Origin: Escherichia sp. ESNIH1
Lineage (GTDB): Bacteria; Pseudomonadota; Gammaproteobacteria; Enterobacterales; Enterobacteriaceae
Length of the DNA stretch: 64,000 nt
Assembly (NCBI GenBank): GCA_002918705.1
Contig: PQKR01000002.1
Coordinates: 124,001 to 188,000 of the forward strand
Direction of reading: 5' to 3'
The translations under genes were made by a program, and so were the position numbers. Of this stretch, positions 50,259 through 59,355 are shown piece by piece; the stretch's first letter is position 1, and the number at the start of each line of letters is the position of its first letter. The notes beneath the pieces are model-generated. The model ran no database searches. It had not been told where the DNA came from and saw nothing but the letters and a program-made list of their open reading frames with translations.

Positions 50259-51779
50259 ATGCAACAGCCCGTTGTGTATGTTGGTGAGTGGCTGGTTACA
50301 CCCTCTATTAACCAAATCAGCCGTAAGGGACGTCAGCTTACCCTTGAGCCACGCTTAATCGATCTTCTGGTTTTCTTTGCTCACCATCCGGGGCAGGTTC
50401 TGACTCGGGACGAATTGATTGATAATGTCTGGACACGCAGTGTGGTCACAGGTCACGTTGTTACCCAGAGTATTTCCGAGCTGCGTAAATCATTAAAAGA
50501 TGGTGATGCTAACGCGCCTGAGTATATCGTCACGGTACCCAAGCGGGGTTATAAGTTAACGGTAGCGGTGGCCTGGAGTAGTGAAGAAGCGGAGGAGGCT
50601 GGTGCTATTACGCTGCCTGTGCCAGAGGGGGGGCCTGAAGCAGCACCTGAAACAGCACCTGAAACACTCGCTGAACTGCCACCTGAAAAGGGTTCGCTCC
50701 GTCGCCGACTGAATGCATTTATTGTCTGGGGGCTATTCCTGCTGGCGTTGGGCTCATGCGTGGCGCTGGTTGCGCTGGCAACGATTGATGCTCATCCACC
50801 GGTAACTAAAACTCGTCTGCTGCTGAACCCGCGCGATATCGATATCCATTTGGTCGATAGCAGCGGCTGTACCAACCGCAGCACGCAGCACGCCTACGCG
50901 GTGGGGCTGGGCAGCCTGATCACCACCACGCTGAATACCTTCTCCACCTTTATGGTTCACGACAAAACTAACTACAACATCAACGAACCCAGCAGCTCAG
51001 GAAAAACACTGACCATTGAATTTGTTAATCAGCGGCACTACCGCGCCCAGCAGTGCTTTATGTCGATTAAGCTGGTCGATAACGCTGATGATTCAACCAT
51101 GCTTGATAAACGCTATTTCGTAACCAGCGATAACCAGCTATCGATTCAAAACGACCTTATGACCAGCCTGTCCGAGGCGCTGACCCAGCCGTGGCCGGAC
51201 CGTTTGCAGACGATGCTCGCCCAGTATATGCCTGCCCAGAGCACGTCACTGGTGACCTTTTATCAGGCTCATCAGCTATTAATGAAAGGCGACGTTGACT
51301 CATTAGGTAAAGCCAGTGAGCTGTTAAACGAGGTATTAAAACAGTCTCCGGAGTTTATCTATGCGAGAGCGGAAAAAGCATTAATCGATGTCTTACGTCA
51401 CTCCCAGCAGCCGCTAAATGAGAAACAGCTCGCTATGCTCAATGACGAGATCACGCAGGTAAGTGATGCGCCGGGGATGAAAGAGATGGCCATTCTGTAT
51501 CAAATTGAAACCGTCGATCTACTTGGTAAAGGTAACGTTGACGAGGCTTATAAAACTATCAACAAATCTATCAATCTGGAAATGTCCTGGATTGGATATG
51601 TGCTGTTAGGCAAAGTTTATGAAATGAAAGGGCTGAACCGTCTGGCGGCAGATGCCTATATTACTGCCTTTAATTTACGCCCAGGCGATAACACGCTCTA
51701 CTGGATCGAAAACAGCGTATTTCAAACATCGGTGACTCGCGTTGTTCCCTATCTCGATAATTTCCTCTCTAAAGAGTAA
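50259..51779 (+). CDS. cadC: CadC, membrane-bound acid/lysine-responsive activator
   Basis: The ATG at 50259 gives 506 residues; the frame is open 38 codons upstream without conservation. Cytoplasmic OmpR-type winged helix (about 1-105) contains LTLEPRLIDLLVFFAHHPG and VPKRGYKL; then a linker with PETAPETLAELPPE-type repeats, one membrane helix (about 153-178), and a periplasmic sensor domain. C204 and C266 correspond to the E. coli pH-sensing disulfide pair. CadC activates cadBA at low pH when lysine is present; LysP holds it inactive otherwise. cadB follows after 337 bp. Confidence 0.97.
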   Translation: MQQPVVYVGEWLVTPSINQISRKGRQLTLEPRLIDLLVFFAHHPGQVLTRDELIDNVWTRSVVTGHVVTQSISELRKSLKDGDANAPEYIVTVPKRGYKLTVAVAWSSEEAEEAGAITLPVPEGGPEAAPETAPETLAELPPEKGSLRRRLNAFIVWGLFLLALGSCVALVALATIDAHPPVTKTRLLLNPRDIDIHLVDSSGCTNRSTQHAYAVGLGSLITTTLNTFSTFMVHDKTNYNINEPSSSGKTLTIEFVNQRHYRAQQCFMSIKLVDNADDSTMLDKRYFVTSDNQLSIQNDLMTSLSEALTQPWPDRLQTMLAQYMPAQSTSLVTFYQAHQLLMKGDVDSLGKASELLNEVLKQSPEFIYARAEKALIDVLRHSQQPLNEKQLAMLNDEITQVSDAPGMKEMAILYQIETVDLLGKGNVDEAYKTINKSINLEMSWIGYVLLGKVYEMKGLNRLAADAYITAFNLRPGDNTLYWIENSVFQTSVTRVVPYLDNFLSKE

Positions 51780-51920
51780 ATGCGCGACAACAAGGTTAAA
51801 TTAATGTTTAAATAATGCTTGTTTTTGTTATTTAAAAGTCTTTTTTGTATTGTGTTTAAGATTTAACTTAATACGATGAGGCCTGTTTAACCTATTGTAA
51901 TTAAAGATTGTTTATCTTTT

Positions 51921-51979
51921 CCTGACCTCAAGATGTTATCCTGATATGTAACTCAGAAAGGTCAGGGTGTCATTTTTTT
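51921..51979 (+). terminator. Hairpin plus T run between cadC and cadB
   Basis: CCTGACCT (51921-51928) and AGGTCAGG (51959-51966) are perfect 8-bp arms with a 30-nt loop; a seven-T run follows at 51973-51979. This could end the cadC transcript, or the arms could be protein-binding sites, since CadC binds upstream of cadBA. Confidence 0.5.
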
Positions 51980-52116
51980 GCAGTTTGTTTTTATTTCACT
52001 TTATCCTTAGGACTTTGTTACTGCAGATCCGTACTCTTGTTGGCAGTTGGTCGGATCAATAACAAGCTTCAACTCATGATCCGTACCTCCAAATAACTCT
52101 CAGGAGACAACGAAAC
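51978..52116 (+). promoter_or_regulatory. cadBA promoter and structured leader
   Basis: A possible promoter is TTGCAG (51978-51983), 18-bp spacer, TATCCT (52002-52007). In the leader GATCCGTAC occurs twice (52026-52034 and 52078-52086) with CGGATC (52052-52057) exactly midway. CGGATC can pair with either GATCCG copy, each time enclosing exactly 20 nt. CTTGTT/AACAAG and AGTTG/CAACT add competing pairs. AGGAG before 52117 is the ribosome binding site. Upstream to 51780 the DNA is AT-rich, fitting H-NS/CadC control. Confidence 0.5.
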
Positions 52117-53454
52117 ATGAGTACTGCCAAAAAGATCGGGCTGTTCGCCTGTACCGGCGTTGTTGCCGGAAATATGATGGGGAGCGGTATTGCACTATTA
52201 CCTGCCAACCTCGCCAGTATCGGTGCTATTTCAATCTGGGGCTGGGTCATCTCTATTATTGGCGCTATGTCATTGGCCTATGTTTATGCGCGACTGGCGA
52301 CCAAAAACCCACAGCAGGGTGGACCCATTGCTTATGCAGGGGAGATATCTCCAGCATTTGGTTTCCAGACAGGCGTCCTCTATTATCATGCAAACTGGAT
52401 TGGTAACCTGGCCATCGGGATTACCGCCGTTTCTTATCTTTCGACGTTTTTCCCGGTATTAAATAATCCTGTTCCGGCCGGCATTGCCTGTATTGCCATT
52501 GTTTGGCTCTTTACCTTCGTCAATATGCTCGGCGGAACCTGGGTCAGCCGTCTGACGACTATCGGTCTGGTGCTGGTTCTAATCCCAGTCGTGATGACCG
52601 CTGTTGTAGGCTGGCACTGGTTTGATATGGCCACCTACCAGGCGAACTGGAACACCTCCACAACAACGGATAGCCACGCGGTAATCAAAAGTATTCTGCT
52701 CTGCCTGTGGGCCTTTGTGGGTGTCGAGTCCGCCGCAGTCAGTACCGGCATGGTGAAAAACCCGAAACGTACCGTCCCGCTGGCAACCATGCTGGGTACA
52801 GCGCTGGCCGGTATTGTCTATATTGCCGCGACTCAGGTTATCGCCGGTATGTATCCCGCAGCGCAGATGGCTTCATCCGGTGCACCGTTCGCCGTCAGCG
52901 CTTCTACCATCCTTGGCGGCTGGGCAGCGCCGATTGTCTCTGCGTTTACCGCTTTTGCCTGCCTGACCTCGCTAGGCTCCTGGATGATGCTGGTCGGCCA
53001 GGCCGGTGTGCGTGCCGCTAACGATAACAACTTCCCGAAAGTGTATGGCGAAGTCGATAGCAACGGCATTCCGAAAAAGGGCCTGCTGCTGGCCGCAGTA
53101 AAAATGACCGTCCTGATGATACTGATCACCATGATGAACTCTGCCGGGGGTAAAGCATCCGACCTGTTTGGTGAGCTGACCGGTATCGCGGTACTGCTGA
53201 CCATGCTGCCTTACTTCTACTCCTGTGTAGACCTGATCCGCTTCGAAGGTATCAACGTACGTAACTTCGTCAGCCTGATCTGCTCCGTACTGGGCTGTGG
53301 GTTCTGCTTCATCGCCCTGATGGGAGCCAGCTCCTTCGAACTGGCCGGCACCTTCATCGTCAGCCTGATCATCCTGATGTTCTACGGTCGCAAGATGCAC
53401 CAGCGCCAGCTTGGCAACGACACCGCTAAAAGAGAAACCGCCAGCGCGCTGTAA
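52117..53454 (+). CDS. cadB: Cadaverine/lysine antiporter CadB
   Basis: A 445-residue APC-superfamily transporter with twelve predicted helices. The N-terminal GVVAGNMMGSGIALLPANLA is the substrate-site motif and SILLCLWAFVGVESAAVSTG the second family signature. In acid CadB takes up lysine and releases cadaverine at the inner membrane, working with CadA. cadA starts 78 bp downstream, across a stem-loop. Length is close to E. coli CadB (444). Confidence 0.98.
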   Translation: MSTAKKIGLFACTGVVAGNMMGSGIALLPANLASIGAISIWGWVISIIGAMSLAYVYARLATKNPQQGGPIAYAGEISPAFGFQTGVLYYHANWIGNLAIGITAVSYLSTFFPVLNNPVPAGIACIAIVWLFTFVNMLGGTWVSRLTTIGLVLVLIPVVMTAVVGWHWFDMATYQANWNTSTTTDSHAVIKSILLCLWAFVGVESAAVSTGMVKNPKRTVPLATMLGTALAGIVYIAATQVIAGMYPAAQMASSGAPFAVSASTILGGWAAPIVSAFTAFACLTSLGSWMMLVGQAGVRAANDNNFPKVYGEVDSNGIPKKGLLLAAVKMTVLMILITMMNSAGGKASDLFGELTGIAVLLTMLPYFYSCVDLIRFEGINVRNFVSLICSVLGCGFCFIALMGASSFELAGTFIVSLIILMFYGRKMHQRQLGNDTAKRETASAL

Positions 53455-53472
53455 CTCTTAACCCTTTCCTGC

Positions 53473-53510
53473 AGCCCTTCCTTCACCTGTCACCAATGGC
53501 GGGAGGGGCT
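53473..53510 (+). other. Stem-loop between cadB and cadA
   Basis: AGCCCTTCC (53473-53481) pairs with GGAGGGGCT (53502-53510) over nine positions with one G-T pair; about 20-nt loop; no T run. It may stabilise or partly terminate the cadBA message. Confidence 0.45.
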
Positions 53511-53532
53511 TGCTCTACCCGGAGATTAGATT

Positions 53533-55674
53533 ATGAACGTTATTGCTATCATGAATCACATGGGCGTTTACTTCAAAGAGGAGCCCATCCGTGAATTGCA
53601 TCGTGCCCTTGAACGCCTCGATTTCCGCGTTGTTTACCCTAACGACCGCGACGATCTGCTGAAGCTTATTGAAAACAATGCCCGTCTGTGCGGCGTTATC
53701 TTTGACTGGGATAAATACAATCTCGAGCTGTGCGAAGAGATCAGCAAGATGAACGAGTATATGCCCCTGTACGCGTTCGCTAACACCTATTCTACGCTTG
53801 ATGTCAGCCTCAACGATCTGCGTATGCAGGTACGTTTCTTTGAGTATGCGCTGGGTGCGGCCGAAGACATTGCCCATAAAATTAAGCAGAACACCGATGA
53901 GTACATCGACGCCATCCTGCCGCCGTTAACTAAGGCGCTGTTCAAATATGTTCGCGAAGGCAAATATACCTTCTGCACCCCAGGCCATATGGGCGGGACG
54001 GCTTTCCAGAAAAGCCCGGTCGGCAGCCTCTTTTATGACTTCTTCGGCCCGAATACCATGAAATCCGATGTTTCGATTTCGGTCTCCGAGCTGGGTTCTC
54101 TGCTGGATCACAGCGGTCCGCATAAAGAAGCTGAAGAGTATATTGCGCGCGTATTTAATGCCGAGCGCAGCTATATGGTGACCAACGGTACCTCCACCGC
54201 CAATAAAATCGTCGGCATGTACTCCGCACCCGCGGGCAGCACCGTACTGATTGACCGCAACTGCCATAAATCGCTGACTCATCTCATGATGATGAGTGAC
54301 ATCACGCCTATCTATTTCCGCCCAACCCGCAACGCCTACGGTATTCTCGGTGGGATCCCGCAGAGTGAGTTCCAGCACGCTACTATCGCTAAGCGCGTCA
54401 AAGAGACGCGCAATGCAACCTGGCCGGTACATGCGGTGATCACCAACTCCACCTACGATGGTCTGCTCTACAACACGGACTACATCAAGAAAACGCTGGA
54501 CGTGAAGTCAATCCATTTTGACTCTGCCTGGGTGCCTTATACCAACTTCTCACCGATCTATGCTGGCAAGTGCGGGATGAGCGGCGGCCGTGTGGAAGGG
54601 AAGGTGATCTATGAAACCCAGTCCACGCACAAGCTGCTGGCCGCCTTCTCCCAGGCATCGATGATCCACGTGAAAGGTGACGTTAATGAAGAGACCTTTA
54701 ACGAGGCCTTCATGATGCACACCACCACCTCACCGCACTACGGCATCGTGGCTTCCACCGAAACTGCCGCAGCGATGATGAAAGGCAATGCCGGGAAGCG
54801 CCTGATCGACGGTTCTATCCAGCGTGCCATCAAGTTCCGTAAAGAGATCAAGCGCCTGAAAGGGGAGTCTGAAGGGTGGTTCTTTGATGTCTGGCAGCCG
54901 GAGCATATCGATGAACCCGAATGCTGGCCGCTGCGTTCAGATAGCAGCTGGCACGGCTTCAAAAACATCGATAATGAGCACATGTACCTCGACCCAATCA
55001 AGGTCACCATTCTCACACCGGGAATGACCAAAGACGGCGCGATGGATGAGTTCGGGATCCCGGCCAGCATCGTGGCGAAGTACCTGGATGAACGCGGCAT
55101 CGTGGTTGAGAAAACCGGGCCTTACAACCTGCTGTTCCTGTTCAGCATTGGTATCGATAAAACCAAAGCGCTGAGCCTGCTACGCGCGCTGACCGATTTC
55201 AAACGCGGCTTCGATCTGAACCTGCGGGTGAAAAATATGCTGCCGTCGCTGTACCACGAGGATCCGGAATTCTATGAAAACATGCGCGTTCAGGAGCTGG
55301 CGAAGAATATTCATAAGCTGGTTGAGAAACACAACCTGCCGGATCTGATGTTCCGCGCATTTGAAGTCCTGCCCTCTATGGTTATGACCCCGTTTGCAGC
55401 GTTCCAGAAAGAGCTGCACGGCCAGACTGAGGAGGTCTACCTCGAAGAGATGGTTGGCCGCGTTAATGCCAACATGATCCTCCCGTACCCGCCGGGCGTT
55501 CCGCTGGTGATGCCGGGTGAAATGATCACCGAAGAGAGCCGCCCAGTACTGGAGTTCTTGCAGATGCTGTGTGAAATCGGCGCGCACTATCCGGGCTTCG
55601 AAACCGATATTCACGGTGCCTATCGCCAGAAGGATGGTCGCTACACCGTCAAGGTGCTGAAGAACGATAAATAA
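53533..55674 (+). CDS. cadA: Inducible lysine decarboxylase CadA (LdcI)
   Basis: A 713-residue PLP enzyme that turns lysine into cadaverine and CO2, using a cytoplasmic proton. The N-terminal wing domain (about 1-130) is followed by the aminotransferase-like core with K367 in TQSTHKLLAAFSQASMI and the HMGGTAFQKSP segment, then the C-terminal domain. E. coli LdcI is 715 residues, decameric and inhibited by ppGpp. It forms an operon with cadB. The next gene, dtpC, is separated by a REP element. Confidence 0.98.
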   Translation: MNVIAIMNHMGVYFKEEPIRELHRALERLDFRVVYPNDRDDLLKLIENNARLCGVIFDWDKYNLELCEEISKMNEYMPLYAFANTYSTLDVSLNDLRMQVRFFEYALGAAEDIAHKIKQNTDEYIDAILPPLTKALFKYVREGKYTFCTPGHMGGTAFQKSPVGSLFYDFFGPNTMKSDVSISVSELGSLLDHSGPHKEAEEYIARVFNAERSYMVTNGTSTANKIVGMYSAPAGSTVLIDRNCHKSLTHLMMMSDITPIYFRPTRNAYGILGGIPQSEFQHATIAKRVKETRNATWPVHAVITNSTYDGLLYNTDYIKKTLDVKSIHFDSAWVPYTNFSPIYAGKCGMSGGRVEGKVIYETQSTHKLLAAFSQASMIHVKGDVNEETFNEAFMMHTTTSPHYGIVASTETAAAMMKGNAGKRLIDGSIQRAIKFRKEIKRLKGESEGWFFDVWQPEHIDEPECWPLRSDSSWHGFKNIDNEHMYLDPIKVTILTPGMTKDGAMDEFGIPASIVAKYLDERGIVVEKTGPYNLLFLFSIGIDKTKALSLLRALTDFKRGFDLNLRVKNMLPSLYHEDPEFYENMRVQELAKNIHKLVEKHNLPDLMFRAFEVLPSMVMTPFAAFQKELHGQTEEVYLEEMVGRVNANMILPYPPGVPLVMPGEMITEESRPVLEFLQMLCEIGAHYPGFETDIHGAYRQKDGRYTVKVLKNDK

Positions 55675-55705
55675 ACCCTAAAGACGTCTGCCTGGCCTGC
55701 GGGAT

Positions 55706-55736
55706 CGTAGGCCGGGTAAGCGTAGCGCCACCCGGC
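55706..55736. repeat. REP element between cadA and dtpC
   Basis: CGTAGGCCGGGTAAGCGTAG onward to CCACCCGGC is a single REP hairpin 31 bp after the cadA stop; it probably stabilises or terminates the cadBA message. Confidence 0.85.
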
Positions 55737-55762
55737 AAATCTAGCTAGCCCAGGGAGACTCT

Positions 55763-57232
55763 ATGAAAACACCCTCACAGCCGCGTGCGATTTACTACAT
55801 CGTCGCGATCCAAATCTGGGAATACTTCAGCTTTTACGGCATGCGTGCCTTACTTATCCTCTATCTTACCCATCAGCTTGGCTTCAATGACAGGCATGCG
55901 ATCAGCCTGTTCAGCGCCTACGCCTCGTTAGTTTACGTTACCCCTATTCTCGGTGGCTGGCTTGCCGACCGCCTGCTTGGTAATCGCATGGCGGTCATCG
56001 CTGGCGCACTGTTAATGACCCTTGGCCACGTCGTGCTGGGCCTGGGCTCTGACTCCACAAAAAGCCTGTATCTTGCGCTGGCCATCATCATCTGCGGCTA
56101 TGGCCTGTTTAAATCCAACGTTAGCTGTCTGTTAGGCGAAATGTATACGCCAGAGGATACGCGGCGGGACGGTGGATTTGCGCTGCTCTATGCAGCCGGC
56201 AACGTTGGTTCGATAGCCTCGCCGATAGCCTGTGGACTGGTAGCGCACTGGTATGGCTGGCACGCGGGTTTCGCACTGGCAGGAATCGGCATGTTTATCG
56301 GCCTGATCGTCTTTTTAAGCGGCCAACGCCATTTTCGTCACGCTCGCCGGGTTAACAAATCCGCTCTCAGCGCGACGACGGTTATGCTGCCCGCCTGGGC
56401 GTGGATGGTGCTGTTGCTGTGCGTGGCACCGTTCTTCTTCTCTCTGCTGCTGAAAAATAACTGGGCTGGCTACCTGCTGGCGATCGTCTGCGTCATCGCC
56501 GCCCGGATTGTGGCGCGCATTATGGTGAAGTTTCCTGAACACCGTCGCGCGCTGTGGCAAATTGTCCTGCTGATGATGACCGGGACGCTGTTCTGGGTGC
56601 TGGCGCAGCAGGGCGGTAGCTCTATCAGCCTGTTCATCGATCGCTTTGTTAACCGTCACATTTTTCACAAAGAGGTTCCGACAGCACTGTTCCAGTCAGT
56701 TAATGCCGTTGCCGTGATGGCTGCCGGGGTAGTGCTCGCATGGCTAGCAGGGCCCGGAGTCGGTTCCCATTCTGCTCTGCGCGTATGGCTGAAGTTTGCA
56801 TTTGGCCTCGGGCTGATGGCGGGCGGTTTTATGCTGCTGGCGCTAAACGCTCACGGTGGCCAGCAGGATGGGCAAGCCTCGATGGGCCTGATGATTACCG
56901 GTCTGTCGATGATGGGCTTTGCCGAGCTGTTTATCGACCCGGTAGCAATGGCGCAAATTACCCGTTTCAACATGCCCGGCGTAGCGGGGGTTCTGACCGG
57001 CATCTATATGCTGGCAACCGGTGCGGTTGCTAACTGGTTGGCGGGGGTCGTGGCGCAGCAGACTACCGAGCCGCAGTCCGGTACTGCCGCGCTCGCTGCT
57101 TACCAGCACTTTTTTTCGCAGATGGGACTGTGGACCTTCGGCTGCGTGGCGCTGATTGTGGCGCTGCTTGCCGGTGCCAGGTTGGTATTCATCTCTCCGG
57201 CCCCCTGCATACAGCATCCCAGTCGTGATTAA
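55763..57232 (+). CDS. dtpC: Di/tripeptide permease DtpC (YjdL), POT family
   Basis: A 489-residue inner membrane transporter with 12-14 helices. POT signatures: IWEYFSFYGMRALLILYLTHQLG, PILGGWLADRLLGNR and AAGNVGSIASPIA. The E. coli gene yjdL likewise lies between cadA and lysU, and its product prefers dipeptides with lysine, so it may feed lysine to CadA. lysU follows after only 17 bp. Confidence 0.95.
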   Translation: MKTPSQPRAIYYIVAIQIWEYFSFYGMRALLILYLTHQLGFNDRHAISLFSAYASLVYVTPILGGWLADRLLGNRMAVIAGALLMTLGHVVLGLGSDSTKSLYLALAIIICGYGLFKSNVSCLLGEMYTPEDTRRDGGFALLYAAGNVGSIASPIACGLVAHWYGWHAGFALAGIGMFIGLIVFLSGQRHFRHARRVNKSALSATTVMLPAWAWMVLLLCVAPFFFSLLLKNNWAGYLLAIVCVIAARIVARIMVKFPEHRRALWQIVLLMMTGTLFWVLAQQGGSSISLFIDRFVNRHIFHKEVPTALFQSVNAVAVMAAGVVLAWLAGPGVGSHSALRVWLKFAFGLGLMAGGFMLLALNAHGGQQDGQASMGLMITGLSMMGFAELFIDPVAMAQITRFNMPGVAGVLTGIYMLATGAVANWLAGVVAQQTTEPQSGTAALAAYQHFFSQMGLWTFGCVALIVALLAGARLVFISPAPCIQHPSRD

Positions 57233-57249
57233 CTCTATAAGGAGACAGC

Positions 57250-58767
57250 ATGTCCGAACAACTGGTGCACGATGCCGATGAGGCAATCGATCTTAATAGT
57301 GAACTAAAAACCCGCCGCGAGAAGCTGGCGCAGCTGCGTGAGCAGGGCGTTGCCTTCCCGAACGACTTCCGCCGCGACAGCACCTCCGATGCGCTGCACG
57401 CCGGGTTTGACGGCAAAGAGCACGACGAGCTGGACGCGCTGGACGTCGAAGTGAGCGTGGCTGGCCGGATGATGACCCGCCGTATCATGGGCAAGGCGTC
57501 GTTCGTCACCCTGCTGGACGTCGGCGGCCGCATTCAGCTCTACGTCTCCCGTGACGACCTGCCGGAAGGCATCTACAACGAGCAGTTCAAGAAGTGGGAC
57601 CTGGGCGATATCCTCGGCGCGAAAGGCAGGCTGTTCAAGACCAAGACCGGCGAGCTCTCCATCCACTGCACCGAGCTGCGCCTGCTGACCAAAGCCCTGC
57701 GCCCGCTGCCGGACAAGTTCCACGGCCTGCAGGATCAAGAAGCCCGCTACCGCCAGCGCTACCTGGATCTCATCTCCAACGAGGAGTCCCGCCACACCTT
57801 TAAGGTGCGTTCGCAGATTTTAGCGGGTATTCGCCAGTTCATGGTTGGCCGCGACTTTATGGAAGTGGAAACCCCGATGATGCAGGCGATCCCGGGCGGC
57901 GCGTCTGCCCGTCCGTTCATCACCCATCACAATGCCCTGGATATGGACATGTACCTGCGTATCGCGCCGGAGCTGTACCTCAAGCGTCTGGTGGTGGGCG
58001 GATTCGAGCGCGTATTCGAGATCAACCGTAACTTCCGTAACGAAGGCATCTCGGTGCGCCATAACCCTGAGTTCACCATGATGGAACTCTATATGGCGTA
58101 CGCGGACTATAAAGACCTGATCGAGCTGACCGAGTCCCTGTTCCGCACCCTGGCGCAGGACATTCTGGGTACCACCCAGGTACCTTACGGCGAGGAGACC
58201 TTCGACTTCGGCAAGCCGTTTGAGAAGCTGACCATGCGCGAGGCGATCAAGAAGTACCGTCCGGAGACCAACATGGCGGATCTGGACAACTTTGACGCGG
58301 CGAAGGCGCTGGCCGAATCAATTGGTATTCACGTTGAGAAGAGCTGGGGGCTGGGCCGTATTGTCACTGAAATCTTTGATGAAGTAGCCGAAGCACATCT
58401 GATCCAGCCGACCTTCATCACCGAGTACCCGGCAGAAGTGTCACCGCTGGCGCGCCGTAATGACGTGAATCCGGAGATCACCGACCGCTTTGAGTTCTTC
58501 ATTGGCGGACGTGAGATCGGCAACGGCTTCAGCGAGCTGAACGACGCGGAAGACCAGGCCCAGCGTTTCCAGGACCAGGTGGATGCGAAAGCCGCCGGTG
58601 ACGACGAAGCGATGTTCTTCGACGAGGACTACGTGACCGCGCTGGAGCACGGCCTGCCGCCGACGGCGGGGCTGGGGATTGGTATCGACCGTATGGTGAT
58701 GCTGTTCACCAACAGCCACACCATCCGCGATGTGATCCTCTTCCCGGCGATGCGTCCGGTTAAGTAA
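57250..58767 (+). CDS. lysU: Lysyl-tRNA synthetase (lysU by position)
   Basis: A 505-residue class II synthetase. The OB-fold anticodon-binding domain (about 60-160) is followed by the catalytic core with motif 2 [20 protein letters not shown] and motif 3 [16 protein letters not shown]. Position after cadA-dtpC marks it as lysU, the stress-inducible copy in E. coli. However, many remembered diagnostic positions read like E. coli LysS ([35 protein letters not shown], ending RPVK). It may reflect conversion by lysS or a less diverged pair. A terminator follows. Confidence 0.9.
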   Translation: MSEQLVHDADEAIDLNSELKTRREKLAQLREQGVAFPNDFRRDSTSDALHAGFDGKEHDELDALDVEVSVAGRMMTRRIMGKASFVTLLDVGGRIQLYVSRDDLPEGIYNEQFKKWDLGDILGAKGRLFKTKTGELSIHCTELRLLTKALRPLPDKFHGLQDQEARYRQRYLDLISNEESRHTFKVRSQILAGIRQFMVGRDFMEVETPMMQAIPGGASARPFITHHNALDMDMYLRIAPELYLKRLVVGGFERVFEINRNFRNEGISVRHNPEFTMMELYMAYADYKDLIELTESLFRTLAQDILGTTQVPYGEETFDFGKPFEKLTMREAIKKYRPETNMADLDNFDAAKALAESIGIHVEKSWGLGRIVTEIFDEVAEAHLIQPTFITEYPAEVSPLARRNDVNPEITDRFEFFIGGREIGNGFSELNDAEDQAQRFQDQVDAKAAGDDEAMFFDEDYVTALEHGLPPTAGLGIGIDRMVMLFTNSHTIRDVILFPAMRPVK

Positions 58768-58774
58768 CTCCTGC

Positions 58775-58812
58775 AAAAAAGCCGGATAGCGCTGCGCTTA
58801 TCCGGCTATTTT
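58775..58812. terminator. Terminator between lysU and yaiL
   Basis: AAAAAAGCCGGATA and TATCCGGCTATTTTT enclose GCGCTGCGCT. It has REP-like sequence but with A and T tails on both sides, between two convergent genes. Confidence 0.85.
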
Positions 58813-58815
58813 TGC

Positions 58816-59355
58816 TTACCACATCAAATCGTCAGGCACGACGAAATCGGCATAGGGATCGTCTTCATCCTTAGCCTGCTCGCTCAGCTCGCTACGCAAT
58901 ACGATATAACTCGCATCACGCTGGGCAATCTTGTCAGCTACGCTGGCGGGGATAATGGCGTATTCGCTCTCCGCGCTGCTATCCGTAACCAGACGCGCAA
59001 TAGCGAGACGACCGCTAATAAGCTGCGCCTGGGTTGTCTTATCGACGTAGATCTTTTTAATCAGATTGCCGTCGGTGAAGTTATAGCCAATGTCGCCTCG
59101 TGAAAGGGTGATCCGGTTCATTTCAATCAGCTGTTTAATCTGCGCCTTAAACTCTTTGGCTAAGGCCGCTTGCTTCTGCTGCTCGCTGAGCTGCTTGTCG
59201 CGCTCAATCTGGGCTTTTTTGTTCTCTTCTACCGCCTCTCTGGCCTCACGCGCCTGAACCCGCGATTTCTTGGCGGTGCGCTGCACTTTCGCCATTTTTT
59301 TGCTGGAGACGAGTCCAGCTTTCAACATCTGCTCTTGTAGGGTTAACTTTGTCAT
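58816..59355 (-). CDS. yaiL: YaiL, DUF2058 nucleoprotein-like protein
   Basis: A 179-residue, highly charged protein matching E. coli YaiL over its full length. The N-terminal half is lysine/arginine-rich and helical (KKMAKVQRTAKKSRVQAREA, then a long coiled stretch); the C-terminal half has NFTDGNLIKKIYVDK and ends PYADFVVPDDLMW. It is called a nucleoprotein or polynucleotide-associated protein, but no activity is established. In E. coli it lies near 8-9 min, so the location here is different. It is divergent from mqo. Confidence 0.92.
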   Translation of the reverse strand: MTKLTLQEQMLKAGLVSSKKMAKVQRTAKKSRVQAREAREAVEENKKAQIERDKQLSEQQKQAALAKEFKAQIKQLIEMNRITLSRGDIGYNFTDGNLIKKIYVDKTTQAQLISGRLAIARLVTDSSAESEYAIIPASVADKIAQRDASYIVLRSELSEQAKDEDDPYADFVVPDDLMW

